The notes under the pieces: model-generated
Databases searched by the model: none
Seen by the model: the letters and a program-made list of their open reading frames with translations, nothing else
Told to the model about the DNA's origin: nothing
Shown: positions 12,641 to 23,239 of the stretch, piece by piece
Numbering within the stretch: position 1 is the first letter of the stretch
How the letters are laid out: the number at the start of each line of letters is the position of its first letter
From: Hanleya hanleyi
Lineage: Eukaryota; Mollusca; Polyplacophora; Lepidopleurida; Hanleyidae
Length of the DNA: 64,000 nt
Reading direction: 5' to 3'
Assembly (NCBI GenBank): GCA_036873755.1
Contig: JAVTVY010017477.1
Coordinates: 1 to 64,000, forward strand
Position numbers and translations under genes: made by a program

Positions 12641-14228
12641 TGTGTAGTTATGTACCAGTACAGAGTACACAGACCTGGATGGAGTCTGAGGTTTGCTATT
12701 CAAATTTCAGCATCAGCTCATCTCTAATGATGCACCACTCGATTTTTGTTTTGAATCGTGCGAACATGAAACTTGCCAATCTTCTAGCAAACAATATCAA
12801 ATGTTATAAGGAGGGAGGCTGGGTAGCCAATGCATTGCAGCGAGACTAATGTAACGTGCAGAATCCTAGTTCATGTGCTTCTGGTATTATTTTGATAAAA
12901 AGACAATACTTTACTATTTAGGTTTTGCCCAAAAACCGTGGCGACGTTCAGATGTATGCTGATCACAGGCATGACAAATACCAATCGTTTCTATGATTCC
13001 CAGACATCGATATATAAAAAGCCTATAGGCTCTAGTTCATGACTATGGCTAGTAATTCAGCGACAGTGATGAATAGATACGGGGATACAAGATCACCCTT
13101 TCGGCACCCTCTTTCCAATTCGAAAAAGGAAGACAGAAAATTATTACTCTGCACACAGCTTTGGATTTGTTTATAACAGTTTTATCCATCCACAAAGCGA
13201 TTCACCGAATCCGAATGATCGCAACGCTCTTTGTATGAAATTCCAGCCAACGTTGTCAAAAGCATTTTAAAAATCGACCAGGAACAGTAGCCCAGGTATG
13301 TTATTTTCTACAGTACACATCGTAACGTCATAAACCATTCTCGTAATTTCCCTCAATAAACCTGCCCTTCATGAAACATTTTTGTGACTCATTAATGACT
13401 GATGGAAGAACGTTTCTCATGATTCATGATCCTGAAAAATATTTTCATTATCACTATGTAAGTACTGTGATGGTATAGAGGTCGTAGTAGAGGTAGTTAA
13501 CCCTCTCACTTCAACTGTAACAACTGCAACAGTTATCAGAAGCGCTATGTGTCACAACCTCAAGATAGTCAAGATGATTAAGATGTGTACCCACTCAATG
13601 AGGAGACATGGATAAATCAGAAAACTGATTCCCCGACTGTGTTGAAGTGGTTGGATGAAGGGGTTCATATACAGGTTGATAATAAGCCTGAACCTGGGGT
13701 TAAAACACATGTGACAATATACATGTGTCCAAAATTATCAGAGAGGACGTTCGTTAAAAGGACGTTTGAAATAGAGCCAAGAGACTGTGGATGTTGAAAC
13801 CCAAACCGAGCATTCGAGACAAGTGGGAACTGTAGAATCAAAGACCAAATACAAACCAAAGAGCTGGACTTACAGACAGACGTACCAGAGAGGACGCAAA
13901 CCTCAACCAAATACGAACTCTGACAACTAGACAGCAGACTCGACTGAGACAGACGGAAACTGAAAGGATGCTACAGTCTTCGTCAGACGTTTTCACTTCC
14001 AAATAGTCAGAGGACAGATGGTCTGATCGGAACATCGATGATCTTGTAATTAAGGGCCGAGATATTCAATCGATAACTGATGCTAGAGCAAAGTCTGGGC
14101 ACCGAACTGGTCGGACCGAACTTTCATCGGAGGTTCGAGCAGAAAATGTTACACGGCACAATGGGATAGGCTATTATTCATAAATGGGACACTTCAACGT
14201 AGATGAGAAACCGAAGATTGACATACAA
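12641..14228. other. Degraded retroelement-like DNA, mostly unassignable
   Basis: No intact gene. The short frame at 13585-13797, with WINQKTDSPTVLKWLDEG near its start, resembles the linker between RNase H and integrase in Ty3/Gypsy polyproteins, and its position just upstream of the integrase relic supports that weakly. The rest is unassigned. Confidence 0.35.
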
Positions 14229-14830
14229 TTATCAGCTGATATTGCCACCTGAATTGAGGAAGGAATTCTTCCAGGCATTTTCATGCATTAAAACAGCAGG
14301 TCATCTACGATGTGAAAAATTATTCCCATAATTAGAATGCGTTATCACTGGTATGGCACAAGTATAGACATCCGTTTGTACAGCCAGCAGTGCGAAAAAT
14401 GTAGTTTCAGAAAATATTCTAGCCATAGACCAAGAGCAAACATAAGGTACCGGGATTTGTGCACAGCTGTGTACCATTGTAACACGTATCAGTGGATGTA
14501 TTAGGTCCATTACCTAACACGAAAAAAGTACCAGTATATTCTCATCATACAACATTACTTCACTAAGTGGGCAGAAGGATATGCCATGAGAAAGAAAAAA
14601 GCGGAAACTGTTGCTAACAATATCGTAAATGCATTGATTTGTCACTTTGGTCTGCTAGAACAGTTACATTCAGAAAAGTCTGAAATTTCTAGTCTTAGAG
14701 AGGTATGTCAGTTATATATATCCAGAAGACTGGTCCTACTGATATATCATCCAAAGTAGAACACAACGGTGAAACATTTTAACAGAAATATAGAAGACAA
14801 GCTAGCGATGAGTCGGTATAATGTACAACC
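14229..14830 (+). pseudogene. Ty3/Gypsy-type integrase relic
   Basis: Readable in shifting frames on the + strand. The first part (14240-14335) resembles the LPPELRKEF...AGHL segment before the integrase zinc finger. Next comes a zinc-binding half with QQCEKCSF (about 14389-14412). After a stop at 14500 the core domain reads YFTKWAEGYAMRKKKAETVA and CHFGLLEQLHSEKSE, matching the usual motif around the second catalytic aspartate; the aspartate itself has been lost (HSEKS instead of HSDQG). Several stops and frameshifts show long decay. Gag, protease and reverse transcriptase are not recognisable nearby. Confidence 0.75.
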
Positions 14831-15042
14831 AGAGAACATTAGCTCTGAACGAACAAATGTATAACAACAAAAGTATAGAAATATATAAAGACAATGAATT
14901 TTCATTAAATATTTTAATTACGTAATATTTGTTTTCTTATCTAATCGTTTTAACTTACATTTAAGTAATAATTAATATTATTGAATTATTATACCAATGT
15001 AATCACACAATTAATGATTATATCCATGAATCCCACACATAA

Positions 15043-17175
15043 TTATGTCTCCCCCAACTATGTTGGGGGGAGACATCTAGTGTTTGTGCTGTCTGTCTGT
15101 CTGTCTGTCTGGATGGATGTCTGTCTGTCTCTCTGGATGGATGTCTGTCCGTCCCCTTGCCTTGTCTGCAAGATATCTTGAGAACTACTAGATGGAATTT
15201 CACCAAACTTGGATGGAAGCTTCATTGGGATAGCCCCCTCATTTGATTAGGTTTTGGTGTATGTGCGTGCATTCATCCGTGTCCGGTGTCCGTCCGTCCG
15301 TCCATCTACTTGTACATGTATATACAGGGCTTGTCTGCAAGATATCGGGAGAACTACTGGATGGAATTTCACCAAACTTGTATGGAAGCTTCATTGGGAT
15401 AGCCCCCTCATTTGATTAGGTTTTGGTGTATGTGCGTGCATTCATCCGTGTCCGGTGTCCGTCCGTCCATCTACTTGCACATGTATATACAGGGCTTGTC
15501 TGCAAGATATCTGGAGAACTACTGGATGGAATTTCACCAAACTTGGATGGAAGCTTCATTGGGATAGCCCCCTCATTTGATTAGGTTTTGGTGTATGTGC
15601 GTGCATTCATCCGTGTCCGGTGTCTGTCCGTCCGTCCATCTACTTGTACATGTATATACAGGCCTTGTCTGCAAGATATCTTGAGAACTACTGGACAGAA
15701 TTTCACCCCACTTGGATGGAAGCTTCAGTGGGATAGCCCCCTCATTTGATTAGGTTTTGGTTTGTGTGTCTGCATTCATCCATGTCCGGTGTCCGTCCGT
15801 CTATCTACTTGTACATGTATATACAGGGCTTGTCTGCAAGATATCTGGAGAACTACTGGACAGAATTTCACCAAACTTGGATGGAAGCTTCATTGGGATA
15901 GCCCCCTCATTTGATTAGGTTTTGGTGTATGTGCGTGCATTCATCCGTGTCCGGTGTCCGTCCGTCCGTCCATCTACTTGTACATGTATATACAGGGCTT
16001 GTCTGCAAGATATCGGAGAACTACTGGATGGAATTTCACCAAACTTGTATGGAAGCTTCATTGGGATAGCCCCCTCATTTGATTAAGTTTTGGTGTATGT
16101 GCGTGCATTCATCCGTGTCCGGTGTCCGTCCGTCCGTCCATCTACTTGCACATGTATATACAGGGCTTGTCTGCAAGATATCTGGAGAACTACTGGATGG
16201 AATTTCACCAAACTTGGATGGAAGCTTCATTGGGATAGCCCCCTCATTTGATTAGGTTTTGGTGTATGTGCGTGCATTCATCCGTGTCCGGTGTCTGTCC
16301 GTCCGTCCATCTACTTGTACATGTATATACAGGCCTTGTCTGCAAGATATCTTGAGAACTACTGGACAGAATTTCATCCCACTTGGATGGAAGCTTCAGT
16401 GGGATAGCCCCCTCATTTGATTAGGTTTTGGTTTGTGTGTCTGCATTCATCCATGTCCGGTGTCCGTCCGTCCGTCCATCTACTTGTACATGTATATACA
16501 GGGCTTGTCTGCAAGATATCTGGAGAACTACTGGACAGAATTTCACCAAACTTGGATGAAAGCTTCATTGGGATAGCCCCCTCATTTGATTAGGTTTTGG
16601 TGTGTGCATGCGTTCATCCGTGTTCGGTATCCGTCCGTCCGTCCGTCCATCTACTTGTACATGTATATACAGGGCTTGTCTGCAAGATATCTGGAGAACT
16701 ACTGGATGGAATTTCACCAAACTTGGATAGAAGCTTCACTGGGATAGCCCCTCATTTGATTAGGTTTTGGTGTATGTGCGTGCATTCATCCATGTCCGGT
16801 GTCCGTCCGTCCGTCCATCTACTTGTACATGTATATACAGGCCTTGTCTGCAAGATATCTTGAGAACTACTGGACGGAATTTCACCCCACTTGGATGGAA
16901 GCTTCAGTGGGATAGCCCCCTCACTTGCATGCATCCGTGTCCGGTGTCTGTCCATCCGTTCATCTACTTGTATCGCTTCTTTGTAATTAATATTTTTAGA
17001 TACGCAGCTTTGTTTAAGATACTTATCGCATTCATTTTATAGCACTTTCCCTTAAATAATGTGCCCATTCAAGGCAGGGTGGGAGGATGGGGGAGACGTA
17101 TGTTTTTGTTAAAAAAACAACCAGCATAGGCTTCATGCCAGAGCGGCAACTCAAGGGTCAAAGCGGAACCTCTAG
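15043..17175 (+). mobile_element. Helentron-like non-autonomous element (HINE), copy 2
   Basis: Same family and orientation as 2063-4039: 5' TTATGTCTCCCCCAAC hairpin, GTCT/GTCC microsatellite, about eleven tandem units near 165 bp, 3' subterminal GTTGGGGGAGACGTATG-like stretch, hairpin region TGCCAGAGCGGCA, and the end CTAG followed by T. The flank just left of the insertion (14890-15042, ending CACACATAA) is paralogous to 17290-17400, where CACACATAATTACAAA carries no element. Confidence 0.75.
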
Positions 17176-17289
17176 TTATAATTAATTTTGAATGAGGGTT
17201 TGCATAAATCACATTTACCTATGCTCTGAATGAGCTATTGACGGTAGACTAAGGTATAATTCCAATAAAATATAGGACATAGGACGAAT

Positions 17290-17400
17290 TTTCATTAAAT
17301 TTTCATTTCACAATATTTGTTTGTTTTCTTATTTAATCGCATCTTTAATTTGCATTTAAGCATCATTAATTCTTATATCTATATAAATGCACACATAATT
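17290..17400 (+). repeat. Paralogue of the flank of HINE copy 2 (empty site)
   Basis: GAATTTTCATTAAAT, CAATATTTG, TGTTTTCTTAT, AATCG and GCACACATAATTA follow in the same order as at 14893-15045, so this is a second copy of that flank without the insertion. Confidence 0.55.
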
Positions 17401-17499
17401 ACAAAAAGTTTGAGTTAGGGACGAGTGGGTCAGTTGGACTTTTTCCAACACTTTTTAGTCATAACACGATGTTGTCTACTTGTTCCAGAACAAGCGTCT

Positions 17500-17775
17500 T
17501 GTCTCTCATTCAGTATTCAGTCGTCGTCCATTAAAGAATTCCCGTGTCCATAATCCAAAGACCTAATTCATATAATAGCATTAGCACCAAATCCGTATCG
17601 CTCCTCAGTATCCATATGATTTTTGTTGTAAGGTCGTTATCTAGAATATGATGTATCTCAGTCACGCTTTCATAGTGACTGTTCATATGAACACTATAAG
17701 GATCATGTAATGCATGGGTTCATACGGCCCGTAGCCCCGGGTTAACCAGAATTAGATACAATTTACAAAAACCCA
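17500..17775 (-). repeat. Relic of the Penelope-unit 3' region
   Basis: It matches 5835-6195 and 9425-9785 in order (CGTCGTCCATTA, CCATAATCCAAAGACCTA, ATGATGTATCTCAGTCACGCTTT, CATACGGCCC, TAGCCCCGGGTTAA, AATTAGA), but the reverse transcriptase sequence is not recognisable beyond it. A third, older insertion of the same family. Confidence 0.6.
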
Positions 17776-18329
17776 ATGCAACATAGATGAACAATTACCA
17801 TGCCATATCGATCAGCCATATATGTTGTTACACAAGAGACGCCGATCATGATGAGATAACTCTTCTAGTATATCTGATCATCGGTACACTAATACCAGAA
17901 GGAACCGAATACTTGGTACTTGGATGCCGCTGAGCGAAGTGATCATTTAGAAATAGTTCATGAAAGAGAAAGGGAATTTCAAGGTAAACGTATACATTAA
18001 AAGCCTGGCTCGCCATACAGCGAAATGTTAAACCACGGTGGACAACTGATTTAATAAATGAAAAGCTGTGGTACAACGCGCACATTTTAAGCAAAATTCT
18101 TCATTAAAGGCATAAGAGATATGCCAGGGTTAGACGAACGCATACTAAATTTTAAAGTCGGATTTAAAATCCAAATATATTATCAAAGATACGTTCTTTC
18201 TTAGGCTGAAAAATCTGATACACTTTCAGCAGACCTTACAATTCTGTTATTTTTATGACTTATGTGTTATACATGATGAATAAACTAATCAGTAGAACAT
18301 AAATTGCCGGTTCACGGCCATGGAAGCCA
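17776..18329. other. No gene seen
   Basis: No coding signature. The minus-strand frame at 17846-18094 has no recognised domain. Confidence 0.45.
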
Positions 18330-18830
18330 TGGAAGCCGATGACGTCATAAGTAGGTCGAGGTGACGTCATAAATAGGTCGAGGTCGTTCACCGTCTATTT
18401 ATGGAGCCGCGTCTATAGCCCGAGGTTTTTTTTCGGTGCTCATGGTTATTTATAGAGCCATACCTATAGCCTGGAGGTGTATTGTCATTTGTCTATTTAC
18501 AAGGCTATACCCATAGCCTGAAGGTGCGGTGCTCATCGACTATTTATAGGGCTGTACCTATAGCCCGGAGGGGTGTGCGCGCTCTGTTCATCAGTCCGTG
18601 ACTACAGCCCGATGTGTTTGCGGTGTCCGTCGTCTATTGATAGAACCTATAGGTGTTCAAGATTATCCATTCACTGAACCGTATCTATAGCCCGAGGGGT
18701 CACCACGTCCACGATCCATCGGTCGACCTACCTACAGCCCACTGCGGAGTTCTAGGTCGGCTATGTCGAAGAAAGCTAAATATGGTTTAAATATAGAACG
18801 TTGTAGCCCGAGGACAGCTGCGTCTATATA
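18330..18830. repeat. Degenerate minisatellite of CTATAGCCCGAGG units
   Basis: The core TATTTATAGAGCC plus CTATAGCCCGAGG recurs about eight times at uneven spacing of roughly 30-90 bp (for example near 18411, 18467, 18528, 18556, 18600, 18687, 18733, 18800). Two CRE palindromes TGACGTCA stand at its left edge (18340 and 18362). A single related ACCTATAGCGG lies just inside the ATPase element that follows (about 19324), so the array may derive from that element's interior. Confidence 0.6.
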
Positions 18831-18985
18831 CTACGCCCTTCGTCACGTACGACTGGTTCTATGTCCGATACTGAGCTGAGACGGCTATTTTCCCACATAA
18901 ACTTCATTAACATAAGACTCGTTAAATAGACAGAATCCGTAATTATACGCCTAAAGCCTAGAAATTTCGTTTCCGACAAAACAAT

Positions 18986-19323
18986 TTTTATTTTTTTTAT
19001 TTTTTTATTTATTAAAATCTGCATATCTCTGGACTCTGGAACGGGAAGGGCTACTGAGATGAAACTCACGTCGTTGGATACCCAGGAGAGAGGCGCGTCG
19101 TCGAATCGCAATGATGACGCCATATTGACGTCATAAGAAGAATTAGACGGATTTTGGAAAAGTCTATATCTCTAGAACGGGAGGGGTCCTAGATCCGAAC
19201 CTTAAACCGTTGGATAGCCTCGGACTACGCGCATGCTGAAATCGTCATGATTACGTCTTAGTGACGTCATCATTTAAATGAGGCGGGCTTTGCCAAAGTC
19301 TCCGTATCCACAAAAAAAGCTGA
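18986..19323. repeat. Left inverted terminal repeat of the ATPase element
   Basis: It pairs with the reverse complement of 21042-21352 across shared blocks (TTTATTAAAATCT, CATATCTCTGG, GGGAAGGGCTACT, GGATACCCAGGAGAGAGGCG, CCGTTGGATAGCCTCGG, TCCGTATCCACAAAAA), with scattered substitutions and a small extra segment on the left. Inside it, the block ATATCTCT-GAACGGGA-GTTGGATA occurs twice about 137 bp apart. It contains TGACGTCA at 19126 and 19262. Confidence 0.8.
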
Positions 19324-19340
19324 CCTATAGCGGAACTCGG

Positions 19341-19614
19341 TGGTGTCTCTTGTCTATGCATCAGACGAATATGTCTGAGCATAATGCCGCGACGAGAGAG
19401 TGTCTTATGTGTTTTTGTCTTCCCTTATATGTGTTGTAATTCTGACAGAACGTACATGTACTCGACCTGGTACCCGGTTAGAGGTTGGACACAGACTGAG
19501 TCAAATGGCGTACAAACAACCTTATATGACCACTCACTCACTCACTCACACTCACTCTCTCGTCGCGACAATATGCTCAGACATATTCGTCTAATGCATA
19601 GACAAGAGACACCA
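19341..19614. repeat. Foldback: inverted duplication of the zinc-finger codons
   Basis: About 62 bp at 19341-19402 is the near-exact reverse complement of 19553-19614, separated by about 150 bp. The right arm codes on the + strand for the zinc-finger segment LSRRDNMLRHIRLMH. The left arm is the same coding sequence reversed. The 150-bp loop holds an (ACTC)n run. The duplication displaces the true N-terminus of the ATPase gene. Confidence 0.75.
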
Positions 19615-20256
19615 ACGAGTCCCACTATAGGTCCACCAAGTGGAGTAGAGCATACCTATACGATGACGGTGAGCGGCCCTACGGGATGTGGAAAGACGTC
19701 CTGGGTGAAGAAGTTCTTAGAAGAAGGTGTGGTAACCCCAGGTCTGACACGCGTTGTATGGTGTTATAGCCAATGTCAGTCTGCGTACGAGAATACGCGA
19801 TTACAGAATGTGAGCTTCGTCCCAGGAATTCCTCACGACATAGACGAACCGTATTACTTCGATTCCGTCCAGGTCAATATAATCGTGCTCGATGACCTGA
19901 TGAGTGTGGTCAACGACAATTCGAAAATCGCGGACCTGTTCACCAAAGGATCCCATCATCGCAATCTATTCGTCATCTATTTGACTCAGAATCTCTTTCC
20001 TCAAGTGAAGGCGTTCAGAGATATCGCGATAAACTGCCAATAGGTAGTTTTATTCAATAACCCCATCGACAAACAATCGTGTTATTGGGTCGTCGCATTT
20101 ACCCAACCCGTCTCGATTACTTTAGGAAGGTATATGAAGATGCTTATTTCCACCCCATATGGTTCTATTTTCGTAAACCTAAAACCTACCACACCCGAAT
20201 CGCGACGACTTGGGAGAAATATCCTCACAAATATCCAGAGAGGCAATGATCTATAA
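19384..20256 (+). pseudogene. A32/FtsK-like genome-packaging ATPase with N-terminal zinc-finger remnant, broken
   Basis: In Maverick/Polinton elements and adintoviruses this P-loop ATPase pumps DNA into capsids. The frame has a zinc-finger half (RRDNMLRHIRLMH, residues 60-72), Walker A SGPTGCGKTSW (97-107), Walker B IIVLDDLM (166-173) with both acidic residues, the conserved TKGSHHRN stretch (187-194) and the sensor IYLTQNLF (198-205). A TAG at 20041 interrupts the gene where the family has an aromatic residue after the NCQ segment; the same frame continues with family-like sequence to a TAA at 20254. The first ~50 codons come from the foldback loop and are probably not native, so the true start is lost. 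No promoter is assigned; CRE palindromes lie upstream in the terminal repeat. Family membership is from memory of motifs. Confidence 0.75.
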
Positions 20257-20287
20257 ACGAAGCGAATACGGCCCTGGTTCAGAGTCA

Positions 20288-20712
20288 TGAAGCAGACCGG
20301 AAATAGGAGAGGTGTCAAAAGAGCATACGTAGCAGGGGATAACGGTATCCAAATGTTAAAACCCCTAAAAAGGTGTTGCGTAAAATATGGGGGAAACAGT
20401 TCCGTATTCCTACACGACTAGCGTATAGTGACTCTATCAACGAGAAAAAACTGAAGTATTTGAACGAGGGAGACACCAGGAGTCAGGCTATCAGTTTGGC
20501 GGAGGAGGACTTCATACCGCAACTTGAGAGAGTCGCTACGAGAAGCAGTCGCCAACACGGTGTCAAATCTACACGCTCTCCAAGAGAAGGATCGCATCAT
20601 GTGTGAAATTATGAACACGTGTGAAAAGCTTCAGAATGAAAATAAAGTGGATTTCCATGAAGCGTGGAGCACAGGCGTTCAGTTGAGAAAACGATTATTA
20701 GATAAACCCTAG
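20288..20712 (+). pseudogene. Small basic protein downstream of the ATPase, frameshifted, unknown
   Basis: Three overlapping frames look like one small gene broken by two single-base shifts: a basic start (MKQTGNRRGVKRAY, from 20288), a middle part in another frame with IPTRLAYSDSINEKKLKYL (20373 onward), and a helical charged C-terminus (EAVANTVSNLHALQEKDRI to LRKRLLDKP, 20524-20712). It begins 32 bp after the ATPase stop, on the same strand. I do not recognise a family. A basic N-terminus followed by predicted helices would fit a DNA-binding or structural protein, but that is a guess. Confidence 0.4.
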
Positions 20713-21041
20713 CAGAGTGAAGAGACAACTCTCGTATTATCTCAAAAACATAATATATTTAATACATATAGTTATATACATAGAAAATGTTACTATTGTC
20801 TCGCGTTACATGTTCATAAATCATCCCTAAAGCAACAGTTGCGATGCTATGATGGAATAAAAACTCAATGTATAAACGGTACACTGTTTTTCTTTGTTTT
20901 GTTCTTCAAATTGTCATATATTGTGGACACACATCATATCCCTTTCACGAGAATCACAACGGTACATTAATTACACGTCGATCACTGGTAATAATCTTGT
21001 GTACAGCCTTGACATTCGCTAATAACCTGAGTGTAGCTTCG

Positions 21042-21352
21042 AGTCTCTTTTCAGCTTTTTGTGGATACGGAAACTTTGACAAAACCCGTCTCATTTAAAT
21101 GGTGACGTCACTATGACGTAATGACGACGATCGAGGCATGTGCGTAGTCCGAGGCTATCCAACGGTTTAAGTTTCGGATCTGGGACCCCTCCCGTTCTAG
21201 AGATATAGAGACATTTCCAAAACCCGTCTAATTCCTCTTATGACGTCACCATGACGCGCCTCTCTCCTGGGTATCCAACGGCGTAAGTTTCATCTAAGTA
21301 GCCCTTCCCATTCCAGAGATATGGAGATTTTAATAAATTAAAAAAAAAAAAA
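21042..21352. repeat. Right inverted terminal repeat of the ATPase element
   Basis: Inverted counterpart of 18986-19323. It contains TGACGTCA at 21103 and 21241 and ends in a 20-plus poly-A run at about 21337. The interior just before it (20713-21041) shows no recognisable gene. Confidence 0.8.
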
Positions 21353-21850
21353 AAAAAAATAAGTTCCCATGAATTATAGCTCAATATACCCATTAAGTTG
21401 CCTTTTAGCAATACCGGTCAAGCCCGTAGGCTGGTTTGGCAACGGGGGGGTTCGGTAGAGAATATTGCGGAACATCTAATGCGAGCGCCGCGCCGGAAAT
21501 TTTTGAAAATTTAGATGCCATATGGCGCGTTCTGGCGCATTTTGACAGCATATTAAATTATTTTCGACATCCGCCAACTGCATTTTTCCGGCTGATAAAT
21601 TCAGTATATGACTCGTTGTGTGAATGATAATCTTGTCGACTGGGAGATGGTTAATATTCAACCATGAAGAACCCCCTTAACTCTTCACTCCGGTGTGGAT
21701 GCTAAGAGTGTCCGGGGATAAGCGTCCCGTTTCCTATCTTTTATTGAGTGAAGAGTGTCCTACCTCTGGAGATATCTGGAGAAGAGTGTCCTAGCTGTGT
21801 TAGAACAGCGGCGTCGGAACGTAACTGAAAGTGGGGAGGGGGGCCACTAT
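21353..21850. other. Non-coding stretch leading into the 318-bp array
   Basis: No gene. It contains several copies of an AAGAGTGTCC-like motif (about 21705-21800). The part just before the array (GTGGGGAGGGGGGCCACTATCACAGCCC) is echoed on the - strand near 44930-44960 beside a dispersed copy of the array unit. Confidence 0.4.
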
Positions 21851-22910
21851 CACAGCCCAACAGGTGAGGGTCCAGGGGCCGCCTAGGCCCCGGAAGCTCC
21901 GGGATCCTAGATCGCCGAAGATGCGTTCTGAGCGTTTTCCCGGAAATAAAACTGATCATACTGCTTGCAGATTTATGATTCTATTTTCACGATTTTTTCG
22001 CAATTTCAAGCACGCGTCGACATTGAAAACATCGCACCTCACGCCTGCATACATTTGACTTTCTGGTTTTATTAAAAACATGCAAAACGAGGACTTTTAG
22101 TTCTTGGAAGGAAAACCAATATGCCGACCGATACGATCGTCCACACAAAGATAAAACAAGGAAATCCTCACAGCCCAACAGGCGAGGGTCCAGGGGCCGC
22201 CTAGGCCCCGGAAGCACCGGGGTCCTAGATCGTCGGAGATGCGTTCTGAGCGTTTTCTCGGAAATAAAACTGATCATACTGCTTGCAGATTTATGATTCT
22301 ATTTTCACGATTTTTTCGCAATTTCAAGCACGTATCGATATTGAAAACATCGCACCTCATGCCTGCATACATTTGACTTTCTGGTTGTATTAAAAACATG
22401 CAAAACAATGACTTTTAGTTTATGGAAGGGAAACCAATATGCCGACCGATACGATCACCCACACAAAGATAAAACAAGGAAATCCTCACAGCCCAACAGG
22501 CGAGGGTCCAGGGGCCGCCTAGGCCCCGGAAGCTCCAGGGTCCTAGATCGTCGGAGATGCGTTCTGAACGTTTTCCCGGAAATAAAACTGCGCATACTGC
22601 TTGCAGATTTATGATTCTATTTTCATGATTTTTTTCGCAATTTTAAGCACGCATCGATATTAAACGCATCGCACCTCATGCCTGCATAAATTTGACTTTC
22701 TGGTTATATTAAAAACATGCAAAACGATGACTTTTAGTTCTTGGAAGGGAAACCAATATGCCGACCGATACGATCGTCCACACAAAGATAAAACAAGGAA
22801 ATCCTCACAGCCTGACAGGCGAGGGTCCAGGGGCCGCCTAGGCACCAGGAGCTCCAGGGTCCCAGGTTGCCGGAGATACGTTTTACGCGTTTTCCCAGAA
22901 ATAAATCTGA
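21851..22910 (+). repeat. Tandem array, 318-bp unit, about 3.3 copies
   Basis: Units start at CACAGCC at 21851, 22169, 22487 and 22806, giving periods of 318, 318 and 319 bp. Each unit opens with a GC-rich hairpin (GGGGCCGCCTAGGCCCC), then GCTCC, CCTAGATC, GGAGATGCGTTCTGAGCG and an AATAAAAC stretch, followed by an AT-rich tail with CCGACCGATACGATC. Single copies of the GC-rich part occur at about 28080-28200 and 44850-44960. The unit encodes nothing convincing. Confidence 0.8.
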
Positions 22911-22969
22911 ACACAATGTATATGGATTTATGGTACCATAAATCCATATACATTGTGCTCAGATTTATT
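22900..22969. repeat. Palindrome, 35-bp arms, no spacer
   Basis: A palindrome with one mismatch centred on GGTACC (22932-22937); the arms contain CACAATGTATATGGATTTAT and its complement. It sits exactly where the 318-bp array ends. Confidence 0.85.
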
Positions 22970-23080
22970 TATCTATAATTTGTTGCGAGCTGGCGGCCGC
23001 GTCCAAGGGCCTTGGGTGCGGGTCCTTACGTGCAATCTGAATTTATTTTTCCCCGGCAGCGGAACTCGGTCTGCTCTGCG

Positions 23081-23102
23081 GGGGGGTGCGTACGCACCCC
23101 CC
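23081..23102. repeat. GC-rich perfect palindrome
   Basis: GGGGGGTGCG followed by TACGCACCCCCC forms an 11-bp-arm palindrome, with another run of C beyond it. No function assigned. Confidence 0.7.
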
Positions 23103-23239
23103 GAACCCCCCCCAGCCTACGGGCCTGCCGGTACATGTTGCCTTTTCCCCCGTTTGACGGGTTTGATAATTTGATCGATTTGCTTTCTAATAATTTCTAA
23201 GCTATCCAACCAAAACTTTTGATATTTGGACTATGTGAT

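Larger units (their letters stand above)
18986..21352 (+). mobile_element. 2.4-kb virus-like element with inverted terminal repeats and a packaging ATPase
   Basis: Inverted terminal repeats of about 338 bp (18986-19323) and 311 bp (21042-21352) enclose a broken zinc-finger/A32-like ATPase gene and a small broken basic-protein gene, both on the + strand. The outer ends are poly-T and poly-A runs; no target duplication was identified. The ATPase type and the long terminal repeats suggest a deleted Maverick/Polinton or adintovirus relative. No polymerase B, integrase, protease or capsid gene is present, so it is either an internally deleted copy or a non-autonomous form. It lies about 3 kb upstream of the GGA gene. 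Confidence 0.65.
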
